Shown: positions 51,602-60,744 of the stretch, piece by piece
Numbering within the stretch: the stretch's first letter is position 1
How the letters are laid out: every line of letters begins with the position of its first letter
Assembly: GCA_029866325.1 (NCBI GenBank)
Contig: JARWZO010000018.1
Coordinates: forward strand, 62,001 to 126,000
Length of the DNA stretch: 64,000 nt
Direction: 5' to 3'
Source of the DNA: Fluviicola sp.
Lineage (GTDB): Bacteria; Bacteroidota; Bacteroidia; Flavobacteriales_D; Crocinitomicaceae
Translations under genes and position numbers: made by a program
The notes under the pieces: model-generated
Databases searched by the model: none
Seen by the model: the letters and a program-made list of their open reading frames with translations, nothing else
What the model was told of the DNA's origin: nothing

Positions 51602-51657
51602 CGAATTCGATAATTTGAGTGTTCGCAATATTGCGAACACTCAAATTATCGAATTCG
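51602..51657. repeat. Perfect 56-bp palindrome
   Basis: Every base of 51602-51657 pairs with its mirror; the left arm runs CGAATTCGATAATTTGAGTG then TTCGCAAT to the centre. There is no loop and no T-run after it. It lies 58 bases after lysC and 90 before the HTH gene start. Its centre TTCGCAATATTGCGAA equals, with one change, the core of the 63-bp elements around the photolyase operon. Confidence 0.95.
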
Positions 51658-51747
51658 CTTAAAAAAAATGGTTTTCTGCAAAAAAAATCAAAATCCCTAT
51701 TGCACCAAATGATCTTTTCACCTAACTTAAATAGAAAAAATCAAATT

Positions 51748-52038
51748 ATGGGTGCTTCAAAAACCAGTCAATACACACAAGAAATCAAGGATTTATCACT
51801 TATTGCAAGGGCGCTCGGACATCCAGCACGCGCACAAATTGTTTCGGTATTAAAATCCCAGCCATTTACACGAAATACGGATTTAACTTCCATTCTTCAG
51901 TTATCCAAATCGACTATCTATACACACGTCTCAAAACTTGTCCAAGCCAACCTTGTCGAATTGGATTTCCACCCCAACTGCTATCACATAACACTTGTTC
52001 CGGAGCGACTGGAAGAGTTAAAAGAACTGATTGAGTAA
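51748..52038 (+). CDS. ArsR/MarR-like winged-helix regulator
   Basis: The start is the ATG at 51748 (MGASKTSQYTQEIKD); a longer open frame begins inside the palindrome and is rejected. The 96-residue protein is an ArsR-type winged helix: LARALGHPARAQIVSVLKSQ, then a reading helix in LSKSTIYTHVSKLVQANLVE (about 50-69). No metal-binding Cys is present, so it is not a classical metal sensor. A perfect palindrome lies before it. Confidence 0.85.
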   Translation: MGASKTSQYTQEIKDLSLIARALGHPARAQIVSVLKSQPFTRNTDLTSILQLSKSTIYTHVSKLVQANLVELDFHPNCYHITLVPERLEELKELIE

Positions 52039-52044
52039 GTTTCA

Positions 52045-52083
52045 AAACAAAAAACCTGCCTCCGAAACATCGAAAGCAGGCTC
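52045..52083 (-). terminator. Terminator of the AHSA1/ArsR operon
   Basis: On the minus strand GCCTGCTTTCG and CGGAGGCAGGT form a stem followed by TTTTTTGTTTTG. Confidence 0.8.
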
Positions 52084-52099
52084 ATTCTAATACAATTAC

Positions 52100-52606
52100 T
52101 TAGTTCTTCAACGTCAGAAGCAATTCATCCAAACCTTCCATCGCCATGGTCAAACCTTCTTTAAAGCCCATTTGAATAGTCGCTTCGAGTTGTGCCAAAT
52201 CACTGTAAGAGATGGCGAATTCCACTAAAGTCAAATCATTTCCTTTTTCGGTAAATGTGACGTTCCACTTCGATTGCGGCATGGAAGTATTGATGTTTCC
52301 TTCGGCGTCGGCAAACGCATCAAGTCCGGTAAATTTGTGTTGTGACTCAATGTCTTTGTAATCGGCCCACGCCCAATGTTCTTCACCTTCAGGACTTACC
52401 ATGGCATAATGCCAGTGTCCGCCTTCTTTAAAATCCATTGACTTTGTGCGTGCTTTCCAAGGTCGTGGCGCCCACCATTGGTCAAGTATCTCACTTTTTG
52501 TGTAGGCGTCCCATACCAATGAACGCTCTGCTGCAAATTCTCTTTTTACGGTGATGCTGTTGTTTTCTTTGTCTACAACAAAATCAAATGCTAAACTGAT
52601 GCTCAT
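52100..52606 (-). CDS. SRPBCC/AHSA1 family protein
   Basis: The 168-residue protein is an AHSA1-type START fold: [23 protein letters not shown] (about 29-51) and the acidic segment [13 protein letters not shown], ending with a helix. Such proteins bind hydrophobic ligands. Its start overlaps the stop of the ArsR gene, the common ArsR-AHSA1 pair in bacteria, where the regulator controls the operon. Confidence 0.92.
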   Translation of the reverse strand: MSISLAFDFVVDKENNSITVKREFAAERSLVWDAYTKSEILDQWWAPRPWKARTKSMDFKEGGHWHYAMVSPEGEEHWAWADYKDIESQHKFTGLDAFADAEGNINTSMPQSKWNVTFTEKGNDLTLVEFAISYSDLAQLEATIQMGFKEGLTMAMEGLDELLLTLKN

Positions 52607-52923
52607 TTTTTTGTGTTTTTGAGTGTTAATAATACATTGTCGAGTTGGTTGAATCTACTTTCCCAGATCTGTTTGAATTGATCGAGCCATTGGTCGATTT
52701 CCCCCATTTTGGTTCCGTTGAGTTGATAATGAATCTCACGACCACTTTGCTGCTGTTTCACCAATTCGCACTCGGTAAGAATGCGCAGGTGTTTTGATAC
52801 CGCTTGCCGGGTGGTATCGAAATGCTCGGCAATGGCATTGGGTGTCATGGCCTGAACCGCAATGAGCAAAATGATCGCTCTTCGCGTTGGGTCAGCTATC
52901 GCTTGAAATACATCTCTTCTCAT
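52603..52923 (-). CDS. ArsR family transcriptional regulator
   Basis: Taken from the ATG at 52923 ([18 protein letters not shown]) this is 106 residues. The winged helix shows the classical [12 protein letters not shown] start and the reading helix [14 protein letters not shown] (about 38-51), with no metal Cys motif. It is translationally coupled to the AHSA1 gene by a four-base overlap. Upstream, TGCAACCGTTTGATTGCA (52936-52953) is a candidate operator dyad. Confidence 0.93.
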   Translation of the reverse strand: MRRDVFQAIADPTRRAIILLIAVQAMTPNAIAEHFDTTRQAVSKHLRILTECELVKQQQSGREIHYQLNGTKMGEIDQWLDQFKQIWESRFNQLDNVLLTLKNTKK

Positions 52924-53035
52924 TATTTGTGATTTAATTATGCAACCGTTTGATTGCAAATATATGTGCAACTATTCGGTTTCGCAAGTTTATTGAAGAT
53001 TTTTTTTGAAATACTTCCATAAATCAAAAAGTTTC

Positions 53036-53098
53036 TACGCCTGTTGTGTAACGCTATCGATTGTTTTACCTTTACAATTGATATAACGACAAGGCGTA
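53036..53098. repeat. Imperfect hairpin of attC-like size
   Basis: TACGCCTGTTGTGTAACGCTATCGATTGT pairs imperfectly with ACAATTGATATAACGACAAGGCGTA (landmarks, 53036-53064 and 53074-53098). The size (63 bp) and symmetry recall integron attC sites, but no GTTRRRY core is present. The remainder of the gap up to 53308 holds no convincing gene. Confidence 0.5.
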
Positions 53099-53308
53099 AG
53101 TCTATTTGTTGCACTTGAAATTTCCGATTGTAGCTACATAAGTTTCCGCAGTTATTCACCCTTATCTCAAAAGGGCTCGGATGCTGTTTTCTTATTTCGT
53201 TTACAAGGCCTTGGACAACCTCAACTGCACGAATAAGGTCTTCGGGGCCACGCCTGAAATTTTTCACTATTCTCTATTGGCTCCGGAGAGATCGAAATTA
53301 ACAATCAT

Positions 53309-53893
53309 ATGGAGCGAAGCAAGTCTCAATTTTGGTCAAACGATAAGTGGTTTTATGTTTTATTTGCACCTGCTATTATTGGTGGCGCCTTTTACTTCAT
53401 GATCCGAAGTGATAATTACTACCCTCTTATTACCGCAATCCTTATTGTTGCTTTTAAACTAATCTATGGGTCTATAAGAAAATCAGCAACAGTCAGAGAT
53501 TTTGACAATGAAAATGACCTACCAACTTTAAAAAGGAGTCTAGATTACTGGATCAAAAAAGGTGATAACAGCAAAATAGAAGCCGTATCTAAGAGAATAT
53601 TAGAATGGGATTATCCGAATTCTGAAATATGTAGGCACTACATACACTCTATACCCTTTAATAGGAAATACACAGAAAATGATCTTCCGTACTTCAAAGT
53701 GGTGGTTGATGAATTCTATAAATCCAATCTATTCGGAAGGAGAATGAAGTCACTCGATATTTACATGTACGGATATTTCCATCATCAATCAGGAAACTTA
53801 GAAATGGCACAAGAATACAGAGATGAGGCTATTGAACTGAATCCGTATTTAGAAAAAGAATACCCCGAGCACCTTAATAGGTTTCGGTACTAA
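53309..53893 (+). CDS. Hypothetical membrane protein with TPR-like C-terminus
   Basis: A 194-residue protein. Residues about 14-55 form two hydrophobic helices, followed by a charged helical domain with alternating helices (TLKRSLDYWIKKGDNSKIEAVSKRI, GNLEMAQEYRDEAIELNPYLEKEYP as landmarks), the last part fitting a TPR unit. By eye it is more AT-rich than its neighbours. No family recognised. It stands alone between a hairpin-rich gap and the MoxR gene. Confidence 0.65.
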   Translation: MERSKSQFWSNDKWFYVLFAPAIIGGAFYFMIRSDNYYPLITAILIVAFKLIYGSIRKSATVRDFDNENDLPTLKRSLDYWIKKGDNSKIEAVSKRILEWDYPNSEICRHYIHSIPFNRKYTENDLPYFKVVVDEFYKSNLFGRRMKSLDIYMYGYFHHQSGNLEMAQEYRDEAIELNPYLEKEYPEHLNRFRY

Positions 53894-54012
53894 ATTGATA
53901 CTGTTATGGATGTAATAATGTATTTGTTTTAGTCGGGACTAAAAATGTACGCACTTTACCTAATGGTATACTTTCAGATATGAGCACCTCTGAATCTAGT
54001 CAAAAAATACAC

Positions 54013-54966
54013 CTACAACAACTTCTCAATGATCTTATCCGTAGTATACCCTTCAGCTTCCGCACGGTAATTACGCACGATACGGTGACGCAGAATAGGC
54101 GCTGCTACAGCTTTTACATCTTCAATGTCAGGTGAGAATTTTCCGCGCAACGCCGCATGACATTTCGCACCTACAATCAGGTATTGCGACGCACGCGGAC
54201 CAGCTCCCCACGAAATAAAATCTTTGGTTATTTGCGGCGCCAAATCACTGTCTTTACGGGTTTTACCCACCAGCTTCACCGCGTATTCCAACACATTGTC
54301 AGCAACAGGAATGCGACGAATCAACTCCTGGTATTCGGAAATTTGCTCACCGCTCACGATCTGATTTAACTTGATTTGAACGTCGGAAGTGGTACTTCTT
54401 ACAATGGCCAATTCTTCCAAATAACTTGGGTAATCAACCCAGATATTGAACATAAAACGGTCGAGTTGTGCTTCGGGAAGCGGATACGTTCCCTCCTGCT
54501 CAATCGGGTTTTGAGTGGCCAGTACAAAAAACGGATGTGGCAAAGTATATGTTTGTCCTGCAGCCGTTACACGACGTTCCTGCATAGCTTCCAACAAGGC
54601 AGATTGTGTTTTAGGAGGCGTCCGGTTGATCTCATCGGCCAGAATAATGTTGCTAAACAACGGACCTTTGATGAATTTAAACTGACGCGATTCGTCCAAA
54701 ATCTCAGAACCGATAATATCCGACGGCATCAAATCGGGCGTAAATTGCACACGATTAAACGATAAACCCAAGGTTTGTGCGATGGTATTTACCAACAATG
54801 TTTTTGCCAATCCGGGAACACCGACCAGCAAACAATGTCCGCGCGAAAAGATGGAAATCAGTACCTGATCTACCACCTCATCCTGACCTACGATTACTTG
54901 GTGAATTTCTTGTTTGAGTGCTTTATAATCTTTTACGAGTTGTTCGATAGCTGCAACGTCTGACAT
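54013..54966 (-). CDS. MoxR family AAA+ ATPase
   Basis: A 317-residue ATPase of the MoxR clade. Walker A is GVPGLAKT (residues 49-56), Walker [10 protein letters not shown] (about 115-123), sensor motifs follow ([22 protein letters not shown], about 155-176), and the C-terminal lid ends [11 protein letters not shown]. MoxR proteins act as chaperones with VWA-domain partners, often encoded next door, but no VWA gene is seen in this window. It lies 15 bases after the SurA-like gene. Confidence 0.93.
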   Translation of the reverse strand: MSDVAAIEQLVKDYKALKQEIHQVIVGQDEVVDQVLISIFSRGHCLLVGVPGLAKTLLVNTIAQTLGLSFNRVQFTPDLMPSDIIGSEILDESRQFKFIKGPLFSNIILADEINRTPPKTQSALLEAMQERRVTAAGQTYTLPHPFFVLATQNPIEQEGTYPLPEAQLDRFMFNIWVDYPSYLEELAIVRSTTSDVQIKLNQIVSGEQISEYQELIRRIPVADNVLEYAVKLVGKTRKDSDLAPQITKDFISWGAGPRASQYLIVGAKCHAALRGKFSPDIEDVKAVAAPILRHRIVRNYRAEAEGYTTDKIIEKLL

Positions 54967-54981
54967 AGTATTAGAAGTATT

Positions 54982-56361
54982 TTAGTTCGATTTAGGTAAC
55001 CACACGCTTTGAAAAGGACAATCTTTGTACTCATCGTCGATGCGAATGTAAGCACCGTTGATACGAGAAGCTGTCCAATCAAGAATGGCTTTTTGCTTCT
55101 TCTCGTTTTCGGCTGCTGTGCGAATCAATACATAATCGTCTTTTAAGTTGGCTCTGTGTGGTGTAGTACGCTCCATGAGACGAACAATACGGATTCCTTG
55201 TTTGCGTTCGTTAAAATCGCTGTAAAACGATGGAATGGTGTATTGTCCTTTTTGCAAGGCGTCGGTCAATTGGAACATTTGCGGATCAACCTGATTCAAG
55301 TCTTCGATATCCCACTTTTGCTCGCCTGTAATCGGGTTGGTGATGATTCCTTTATTTTCTTTGGTGTTTGGGTCGTTGGAGTATTTTTTCACGGCTTCGT
55401 CCCAAGTGATCTGGTTGGCTGCCAATTCCTGATAACAACGCTCAATGTTTAAACTGGCTTTTTCAAGACTGGCACGACTAAATTCAGGGATAATGAGGAT
55501 GTGCGCGACAGTATAATCATCACCTCGGCGAGAAATCATTTTCATGATGTGATAACCATATTCTGTTTCAAAAATCTCACTTACTTCACCTTGTTTCAAG
55601 TTGTACGCCGTTGCTTCAAAAGCCTTTACCATAACCCCACGAGTCGCTTCAATCTTACCATCCTCAGCGGCACTTCCCGGATCCATAGAATTCATACGCG
55701 CCATACGCCCAAAGTCTTTTCCTCCCTCCACAATTTCTTTGCGAATATCCTGCAGTTTTCGGTAAGCCAAATCTCTGTCTTCTTTTGTGATTTCAGGGAA
55801 AACGCTAATTTGCTGAAACGCCATCTGTGTATTGATGAAAGGCAAACTATCGATGGGTTGTCTATTGAAAAAGATTTCCACCTCACGCGGTGAAACGGAA
55901 ATATCAGCGGTGATTTTACGCTCAACTTCCTGTCCTTTTAAACGCTTGCGAATGGCATCGCGGAATTCTTCTTTGATTTGCGTTCGGGTTTTACCGTAGA
56001 ATTTTTCAATAGTCATTGGAGAACCGTCTTCGTCTTTGGCATTCCGCATTTGACCTTCAATCATACGCAAACGTCCTTCCATTTCGGCATCTACCTGCTC
56101 GTCACTGATCTGAACACTATCCAACTCAGCCTGATTGACCAATAAATTCTGGTACATCAATTCTTCGAGGTAAACACAAGCGGCTTTATCTCCGATTTCA
56201 AGTCCGGCTTGTTTTGCTTGTTGTTTTTGGCTTTCTAAATCGGAAAGCAGAATGATATTGTCACCTACTTGTGCGACAATCTTATCAATGACTTTTCCTT
56301 GACCGAAGGCCAGCAGTGCACTACCTATGATGATACCTATACTTAGGATTGCTTTTATCAT
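54982..56361 (-). CDS. SurA-like periplasmic peptidyl-prolyl isomerase
   Basis: The 459-residue protein has a signal peptide (..GSALLAFGQ), a SurA-type N-terminal chaperone region (KVIDKIVAQVGDNIILLSDLESQ) and a parvulin domain (about 180-290) with MARMNSMDPGSAAEDGKI and IFETEYGYHIMKMISRRGDDY. A further C-terminal part follows. SurA helps outer-membrane proteins fold. It stands between the parvulin gene at 56.8 kb and moxR. Confidence 0.9.
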   Translation of the reverse strand: MIKAILSIGIIIGSALLAFGQGKVIDKIVAQVGDNIILLSDLESQKQQAKQAGLEIGDKAACVYLEELMYQNLLVNQAELDSVQISDEQVDAEMEGRLRMIEGQMRNAKDEDGSPMTIEKFYGKTRTQIKEEFRDAIRKRLKGQEVERKITADISVSPREVEIFFNRQPIDSLPFINTQMAFQQISVFPEITKEDRDLAYRKLQDIRKEIVEGGKDFGRMARMNSMDPGSAAEDGKIEATRGVMVKAFEATAYNLKQGEVSEIFETEYGYHIMKMISRRGDDYTVAHILIIPEFSRASLEKASLNIERCYQELAANQITWDEAVKKYSNDPNTKENKGIITNPITGEQKWDIEDLNQVDPQMFQLTDALQKGQYTIPSFYSDFNERKQGIRIVRLMERTTPHRANLKDDYVLIRTAAENEKKQKAILDWTASRINGAYIRIDDEYKDCPFQSVWLPKSN

Positions 56362-56570
56362 GTATGAAAATTATTCCTCGTGTGATTATGAAAGCGCTAA
56401 TTTCGCTTTCTTTTTCCACATTATAAACACCGCTCACCCAGTTTTATTGTATTTTATGATTTCTTAAGCTTGAAATCTGAACAGTTAAAACTATCTATTT
56501 CTTCGAAAAAGGCCTTGTTCAAAAATGTCAATGATGATTACAAAAGCATTTTTACAAGCACATAACTATT

Positions 56571-56716
56571 TCCCACAGATTCACAGATTTTTTACGCCCC
56601 TAACGGCGGCGCTCATTGCTCGATAGGTGTTACGAATTTGTATGTAATGAAATTGAAACACATTTTGTACATAAAGCGAGTCCGTTAGGCGAGCCTTATC
56701 TGTGCATCTGTGGGAA
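56571..56716 (+). repeat. CCCACAGATGCACAGAT family, copy 3
   Basis: The ends TTCCCACAGATTCACAGATT and CTGTGCATCTGTGGGAAA form 20-bp inverted repeats with one or two mismatches; the core GCGAGTCCGTTAGGCGAGC is close to the other copies. It occupies most of the gap (56362-56769), which otherwise holds no gene. Confidence 0.85.
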
Positions 56717-56743
56717 ACAAAAAAGCCCCGGATATGCGGGGCT
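56717..56743 (-). terminator. Terminator of the 56.8 kb parvulin gene
   Basis: On the minus strand AGCCCCGCATATCCGGGGCT is followed by a T-run that runs into the repeat copy. Confidence 0.8.
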
Positions 56744-56769
56744 CTTATAATGTCTAAGGTTTTTAGACT

Positions 56770-58728
56770 TTATTTTCCAAGCGAATAGAGAACCGCCGTA
56801 TTCACCACAATCGGGTGTTTTTTGGCAAGTTCTTCCAACCACATTTTCTCTAAATAATTCTGGTAATCGGAAGTAGCTGCTCCTTTTGCCTCGCTCAACA
56901 ATTTCGGGCCGGGCATCAAGATCTCATCTACTTTCACTACATATACTTTTCCTTCGTAGGTATATGATTTGTTCACCCCCATGTCAAGGTTCTGACCTTT
57001 TAAGAAAGCCGTTTGCTCTACCTCAAACTTGTTGGTACGCACACGCAGGTTCAATTCCGACGTTTTGTTTACTGCACCAATGATGGTTTTGGAAGTGATG
57101 GTATCGCTTGATTTCAACATGGCGGTTACCTGATTGGCTACATCCTGATTCAAACATTCATATACAAATGCATTGTAACGCTTGCCCCATTGGTATTTGC
57201 CTGAATTTTGTTCGTAGAATGCACGCAAACCTGACGAATCTTTGATGGCTTTGTTCCATACTTTGTCAGTCATTACTTCATACAATAAAATACCATCGTG
57301 GTATTCCTGCATCAACGCTTTGAACTCAGGATACTTGCGCTCCAATTGCATTTCTTCGTACCCAATGATTTCGGCATTTTGCCATGCAAGGTATTGTTTC
57401 TTGATAACGGAAGCATTGTCTGACGAACGAGCATTTCGGTAGTTTTTCATAAGGTATTCGCCAAATTGTTTTTGGGTATACATCTTCTTACCCAACTTGA
57501 ACATTGTTTTGTTGCTGGTTAATTTTTCTGCGTTCCATTGACCTTGGAAGTACGTAGAATCAAGGTTTTGTACAAACCAAGTGGATGTTTTTGCATAACT
57601 ATCAGAAAACTTGTACTCTTTCTTCAATTTTTGGATGAACGAATCTTGTGTTTTCTTCGCACGTTCGTCTTTGTTTACTTTCGATTGAATCTCTTTTTTC
57701 AATTGATCAAACGAACGCAAGTCCGTCCACTCCAAACGTTTGATGATGTGGTATCCGAAATCGGTTTTTACCGGTTTTGAAATATCACCATCTTTTTTCA
57801 ACCCAAAAGCAGCTTCTTCGAAATCAGGCACCATACGTGTAGTAGTTCCCGTTCCGAAAAGTGGCAAAACACCTCCTTTATCAGCAGTTTGGCTGTCATC
57901 TGAAAATTCACCCGCTAAGGTTTCAAAAGATTCACCTTTTTGCAGTTTGTCGTAGATTTCGTTGGCTTTTTTGGCAGCACTTTCTACTTCTTCTTGTGTT
58001 GCTTCTTTTCCGGTAGCAACCATAATGTGCGCAGCTTTCATCGTTCCACGTGCCTGACGCTGATCAACCACTTTGATAATGTGGTAACCGAAACGTGTAC
58101 GAACCGGATTGGAAATTTTACCTACCGGCGTGTTATAAGCTGCTTCCTCGAACGGATACACCATTTGGAAAGCGGTAAAGTAACCTAAGTCTCCGTTGTT
58201 TCGTTGCGCAGACGGATCATCAGAACCACCTTTGCTTTTCGCAATTGTAGCGAAGTCTTCTCCGTTTTCGATTCGTTTTTTCAACGACATGATGCGGTTG
58301 TAAGCAGCCAATGTATCTTGTGGTGTTGCACCCTCTTCTACACGAACAAGGATATGCGAAGCGCGCACTTCCGTTTTCATACGGTCATAAGCCTGACGCA
58401 CCAAGGCACTGTTTTGTGAAGAATCGACCAAATACGGTTGCGCCAATTGCTTGCGGTAACCGTCTAATTCTTTCTTTAATTTCGGAATGGTATCGTATCC
58501 GAGTGCTTCTGCTTCGGCTACTTTGAGTTTGAATTTTTTGAACAATTCCATGTACTCATCGAGCGCAGCCTTATCATACTTCGGATCGTTGTTGTTTTTG
58601 AGGTAAATCTGTAAAAACTCCGATTTGGTTACCTTTTTACCGTCAATTTCAAGTACGGTAGCTTTTTTTTGAGCGACTACTTGTAAGCTAAATACCAGCC
58701 CAAGCGCCAGCAACAATTGTTTTTTCAT
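56770..58728 (-). CDS. Peptidyl-prolyl cis-trans isomerase with two parvulin domains
   Basis: A 652-residue periplasmic protein. Signal peptide ends ..QVVAQKK; a helical N-terminal region precedes two rotamase domains, at about 118-215 (RASHILVRVEEGATPQDT, FGYHIIKVVDQRQ) and 230-325 (AAHIMVATGKEATQ, FGYHIIKRLEWTD). The remaining 300 residues are helical and ligand-like. This is the PpiD/SurA-like foldase of Bacteroidota. The three genes 54.0-58.7 kb are all leftward but separated by a repeat and terminator, so this one is probably its own transcript. Confidence 0.92.
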   Translation of the reverse strand: MKKQLLLALGLVFSLQVVAQKKATVLEIDGKKVTKSEFLQIYLKNNNDPKYDKAALDEYMELFKKFKLKVAEAEALGYDTIPKLKKELDGYRKQLAQPYLVDSSQNSALVRQAYDRMKTEVRASHILVRVEEGATPQDTLAAYNRIMSLKKRIENGEDFATIAKSKGGSDDPSAQRNNGDLGYFTAFQMVYPFEEAAYNTPVGKISNPVRTRFGYHIIKVVDQRQARGTMKAAHIMVATGKEATQEEVESAAKKANEIYDKLQKGESFETLAGEFSDDSQTADKGGVLPLFGTGTTTRMVPDFEEAAFGLKKDGDISKPVKTDFGYHIIKRLEWTDLRSFDQLKKEIQSKVNKDERAKKTQDSFIQKLKKEYKFSDSYAKTSTWFVQNLDSTYFQGQWNAEKLTSNKTMFKLGKKMYTQKQFGEYLMKNYRNARSSDNASVIKKQYLAWQNAEIIGYEEMQLERKYPEFKALMQEYHDGILLYEVMTDKVWNKAIKDSSGLRAFYEQNSGKYQWGKRYNAFVYECLNQDVANQVTAMLKSSDTITSKTIIGAVNKTSELNLRVRTNKFEVEQTAFLKGQNLDMGVNKSYTYEGKVYVVKVDEILMPGPKLLSEAKGAATSDYQNYLEKMWLEELAKKHPIVVNTAVLYSLGK

Positions 58729-58893
58729 GTGTTGACTAAATATGTTAACCCTAATTTACCATCTGCCCAAGGCGGATGAAACTTTTCAAACCAAGAACCC
58801 AAATTTACTATTTTGTTTTTGGAATCGTTAATTTGATTGCGATTTAAGAAAAAATTAAGAACACCATTATTGGATTACTATTCTTCTAAACGC

Positions 58894-58916
58894 AAAAAGC
58901 CCCAAAAAGGAGGCTT
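58894..58916 (-). terminator. Terminator of guaB
   Basis: On the minus strand AAGCC and GGCTT close a short loop of CTCCTTTTTGG, then TTTTTGCG. The stem is short. Confidence 0.6.
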
Positions 58917-58942
58917 CCGCAATCTTTTATTTTACGTTTAGT

Positions 58943-60415
58943 TTATTTCAAACTATAATTTGGCGCTTCACGCGTGATTGTGACATCATGCGGGTGAGAT
59001 TCGCGCATTCCGGCAGAAGTTATACGAACAAACTCGGCACCTTTCAAGTGATTAACCGATGCAGCTCCGCAATAACCCATACCCGCTCTTAAACCTCCCA
59101 TGATTTGGTACACCACTTCGGAAAGATTTCCTTTGTAAGGCACCCGTCCTGAAATACCTTCGGGAACCAATTTCTTAATATCGTCTTCAGCATCTTGGAA
59201 ATAACGGTCTTTGGAACCTTTTTGCATGGCTTCCAACGAACCCATTCCGCGGTATGATTTGAATTTTCGTCCTTCAAAAATGATGGTTTCACCCGGTGAC
59301 TCTTCTACTCCGGCAAACATCGAACCGATCATCACCACATCAGCTCCTGCTGCAATAGCTTTTACAATATCACCCGTATAGCGGATTCCACCATCGGCAA
59401 TTACCGGCACTCCAGTTCCTTCCAAGGCAAGGGCCACATCGTTTACGGCTGTCAATTGTGGTACACCTACTCCGGCGATAACTCGGGTTGTACAAATCGA
59501 TCCGGGACCGATCCCTACTTTTACCGCATCTGCTCCGGCTTCAACCAAATATTTGGCTGCTAAGGCTGTTGCAATGTTTCCAACGATCACATCGAGCTTT
59601 GGAAATAGCGCCTTTACTTCTTTCAATTTCGTTACAACACCTTCTGTATGTCCGTGAGCCGTGTCAATTACGATGGCATCAACACCTGCTTCTACTAATG
59701 CCTGAACACGTTCAATGGTGTCGGCAGTAACACCAACTGCAGCAGCAACACGCAAACGACCGTATTGGTCTTTGCACGAATTAGGGTGCGTTTTTACTTT
59801 AATAATATCGCGGTAAGTGATCAATCCGATCAACTTATTATTGGCATCAACCACCGGTAATTTTTCGATTTTCTTTTCTTGCAGGATATCTTCGGCAACA
59901 CTTAAGCTTGTCCCGTCTTTGGTAGTTACGAGGTTTTCGGAAGTCATCACTTCACGTACCGGACGTTGTTGATTTTTCTCGAAACGCAAATCGCGGTTGG
60001 TAACAATACCTTTTAAGATTCTGTTGGCATCCACAACCGGAATACCACCAATTTTGTTTTCCTTCATCAGGAACAACGCATCTTTTACCAATGCATCTTC
60101 TGAAAGGGTTACCGGATCAAGGATCATTCCGCTTTCGGAACGCTTTACTTTGCGCACTTGCAGAGCCTGATCGGCTATGGTCATGTTTTTGTGAATCACA
60201 CCGATTCCGCCTTGTTGAGCAAGTGCAATAGCCATGTTTGCTTCTGTCACGGTATCCATTGCTGCCGATACGATTGGCGTATTGACTTCAATGTTACGAG
60301 TGATTTTGCTTTTTAACTGAACGTCGCGCGGTAATACTTGTGAAAATGCCGGAACTAAGAGTACGTCGTCGTATGTAAGACCTTCTCTGACTGAATTGAG
60401 ATTGGACAATGCCAT
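58943..60415 (-). CDS. guaB: Inosine 5'-monophosphate dehydrogenase
   Basis: GuaB oxidises IMP to XMP with NAD, the committed step to GMP. The 490-residue protein is full length: the start [21 protein letters not shown], two CBS domains at about 95-205, the active-site loop [17 protein letters not shown] with the catalytic Cys (about residue 305), and the flap [15 protein letters not shown]. It is monocistronic with its own -7 box and terminator. Confidence 0.98.
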   Translation of the reverse strand: MALSNLNSVREGLTYDDVLLVPAFSQVLPRDVQLKSKITRNIEVNTPIVSAAMDTVTEANMAIALAQQGGIGVIHKNMTIADQALQVRKVKRSESGMILDPVTLSEDALVKDALFLMKENKIGGIPVVDANRILKGIVTNRDLRFEKNQQRPVREVMTSENLVTTKDGTSLSVAEDILQEKKIEKLPVVDANNKLIGLITYRDIIKVKTHPNSCKDQYGRLRVAAAVGVTADTIERVQALVEAGVDAIVIDTAHGHTEGVVTKLKEVKALFPKLDVIVGNIATALAAKYLVEAGADAVKVGIGPGSICTTRVIAGVGVPQLTAVNDVALALEGTGVPVIADGGIRYTGDIVKAIAAGADVVMIGSMFAGVEESPGETIIFEGRKFKSYRGMGSLEAMQKGSKDRYFQDAEDDIKKLVPEGISGRVPYKGNLSEVVYQIMGGLRAGMGYCGAASVNHLKGAEFVRITSAGMRESHPHDVTITREAPNYSLK

Positions 60416-60443
60416 GTGAACCTATTTTCTGAATAAATTCCCG

Positions 60444-60451
60444 CAAAACTA
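60444..60451 (-). promoter_or_regulatory. -7 promoter element of guaB
   Basis: TAGTTTTG on the minus strand fits TAnnTTTG, 29 bases before the ATG. Confidence 0.5.
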
Positions 60452-60520
60452 CTCTTTTTTCTCGAGATAATAACGATTTAGCAATAAGGTTTTATTAAAT
60501 CCTGATCTTTTAGAATCGGT

Positions 60521-60651
60521 CTCCCACAGATGCACAGATTATTGCTCAGCTACCGCACTCGCTGTTATATTGATAGACAGAAAAATCAACAGCCAAAAAC
60601 TGCGCTTGTCAGCCTAATGCTGAAGTGCGAAAATCTGTGTATCTGTGGGAG
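60521..60651 (-). repeat. CCCACAGATGCACAGAT family, copy 4 (reversed)
   Basis: The ends CTCCCACAGATGCACAGATT and AATCTGTGTATCTGTGGGAG are inverted repeats with one mismatch in 20. The core appears as GCTCAGCTACCGCACTCGC, the reverse complement of the other copies. It fills the gap between guaB and the next gene. Confidence 0.9.
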
Positions 60652-60744
60652 AGGAAGGATATCGTTGCGCTATTTTGTTAAAGTTCTCAAAAGAAGTAGA
60701 AATCTAACTAAGAAAGTCTTAAACTTGAACCATAATAGTATGGC

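Noticed and set aside
51619-51747. N-terminal extension of the winged-helix regulator
   Set aside because: The extra 43 codons would begin inside the perfect palindrome and encode a Lys/Leu-rich stretch without homology; the ATG at 51748 is better.
53036-53098. Integron attC site
   Set aside because: The hairpin lacks GTTRRRY/RYYYAAC cores and there is no integrase or second site; kept only as a structural observation.
52938-53267. 109-residue minus-strand frame in the gap before the 53.3 kb gene
   Set aside because: The first 45 residues look faintly coding, but the rest runs through the hairpin and the ArsR promoter. No family recognised; not supported enough.
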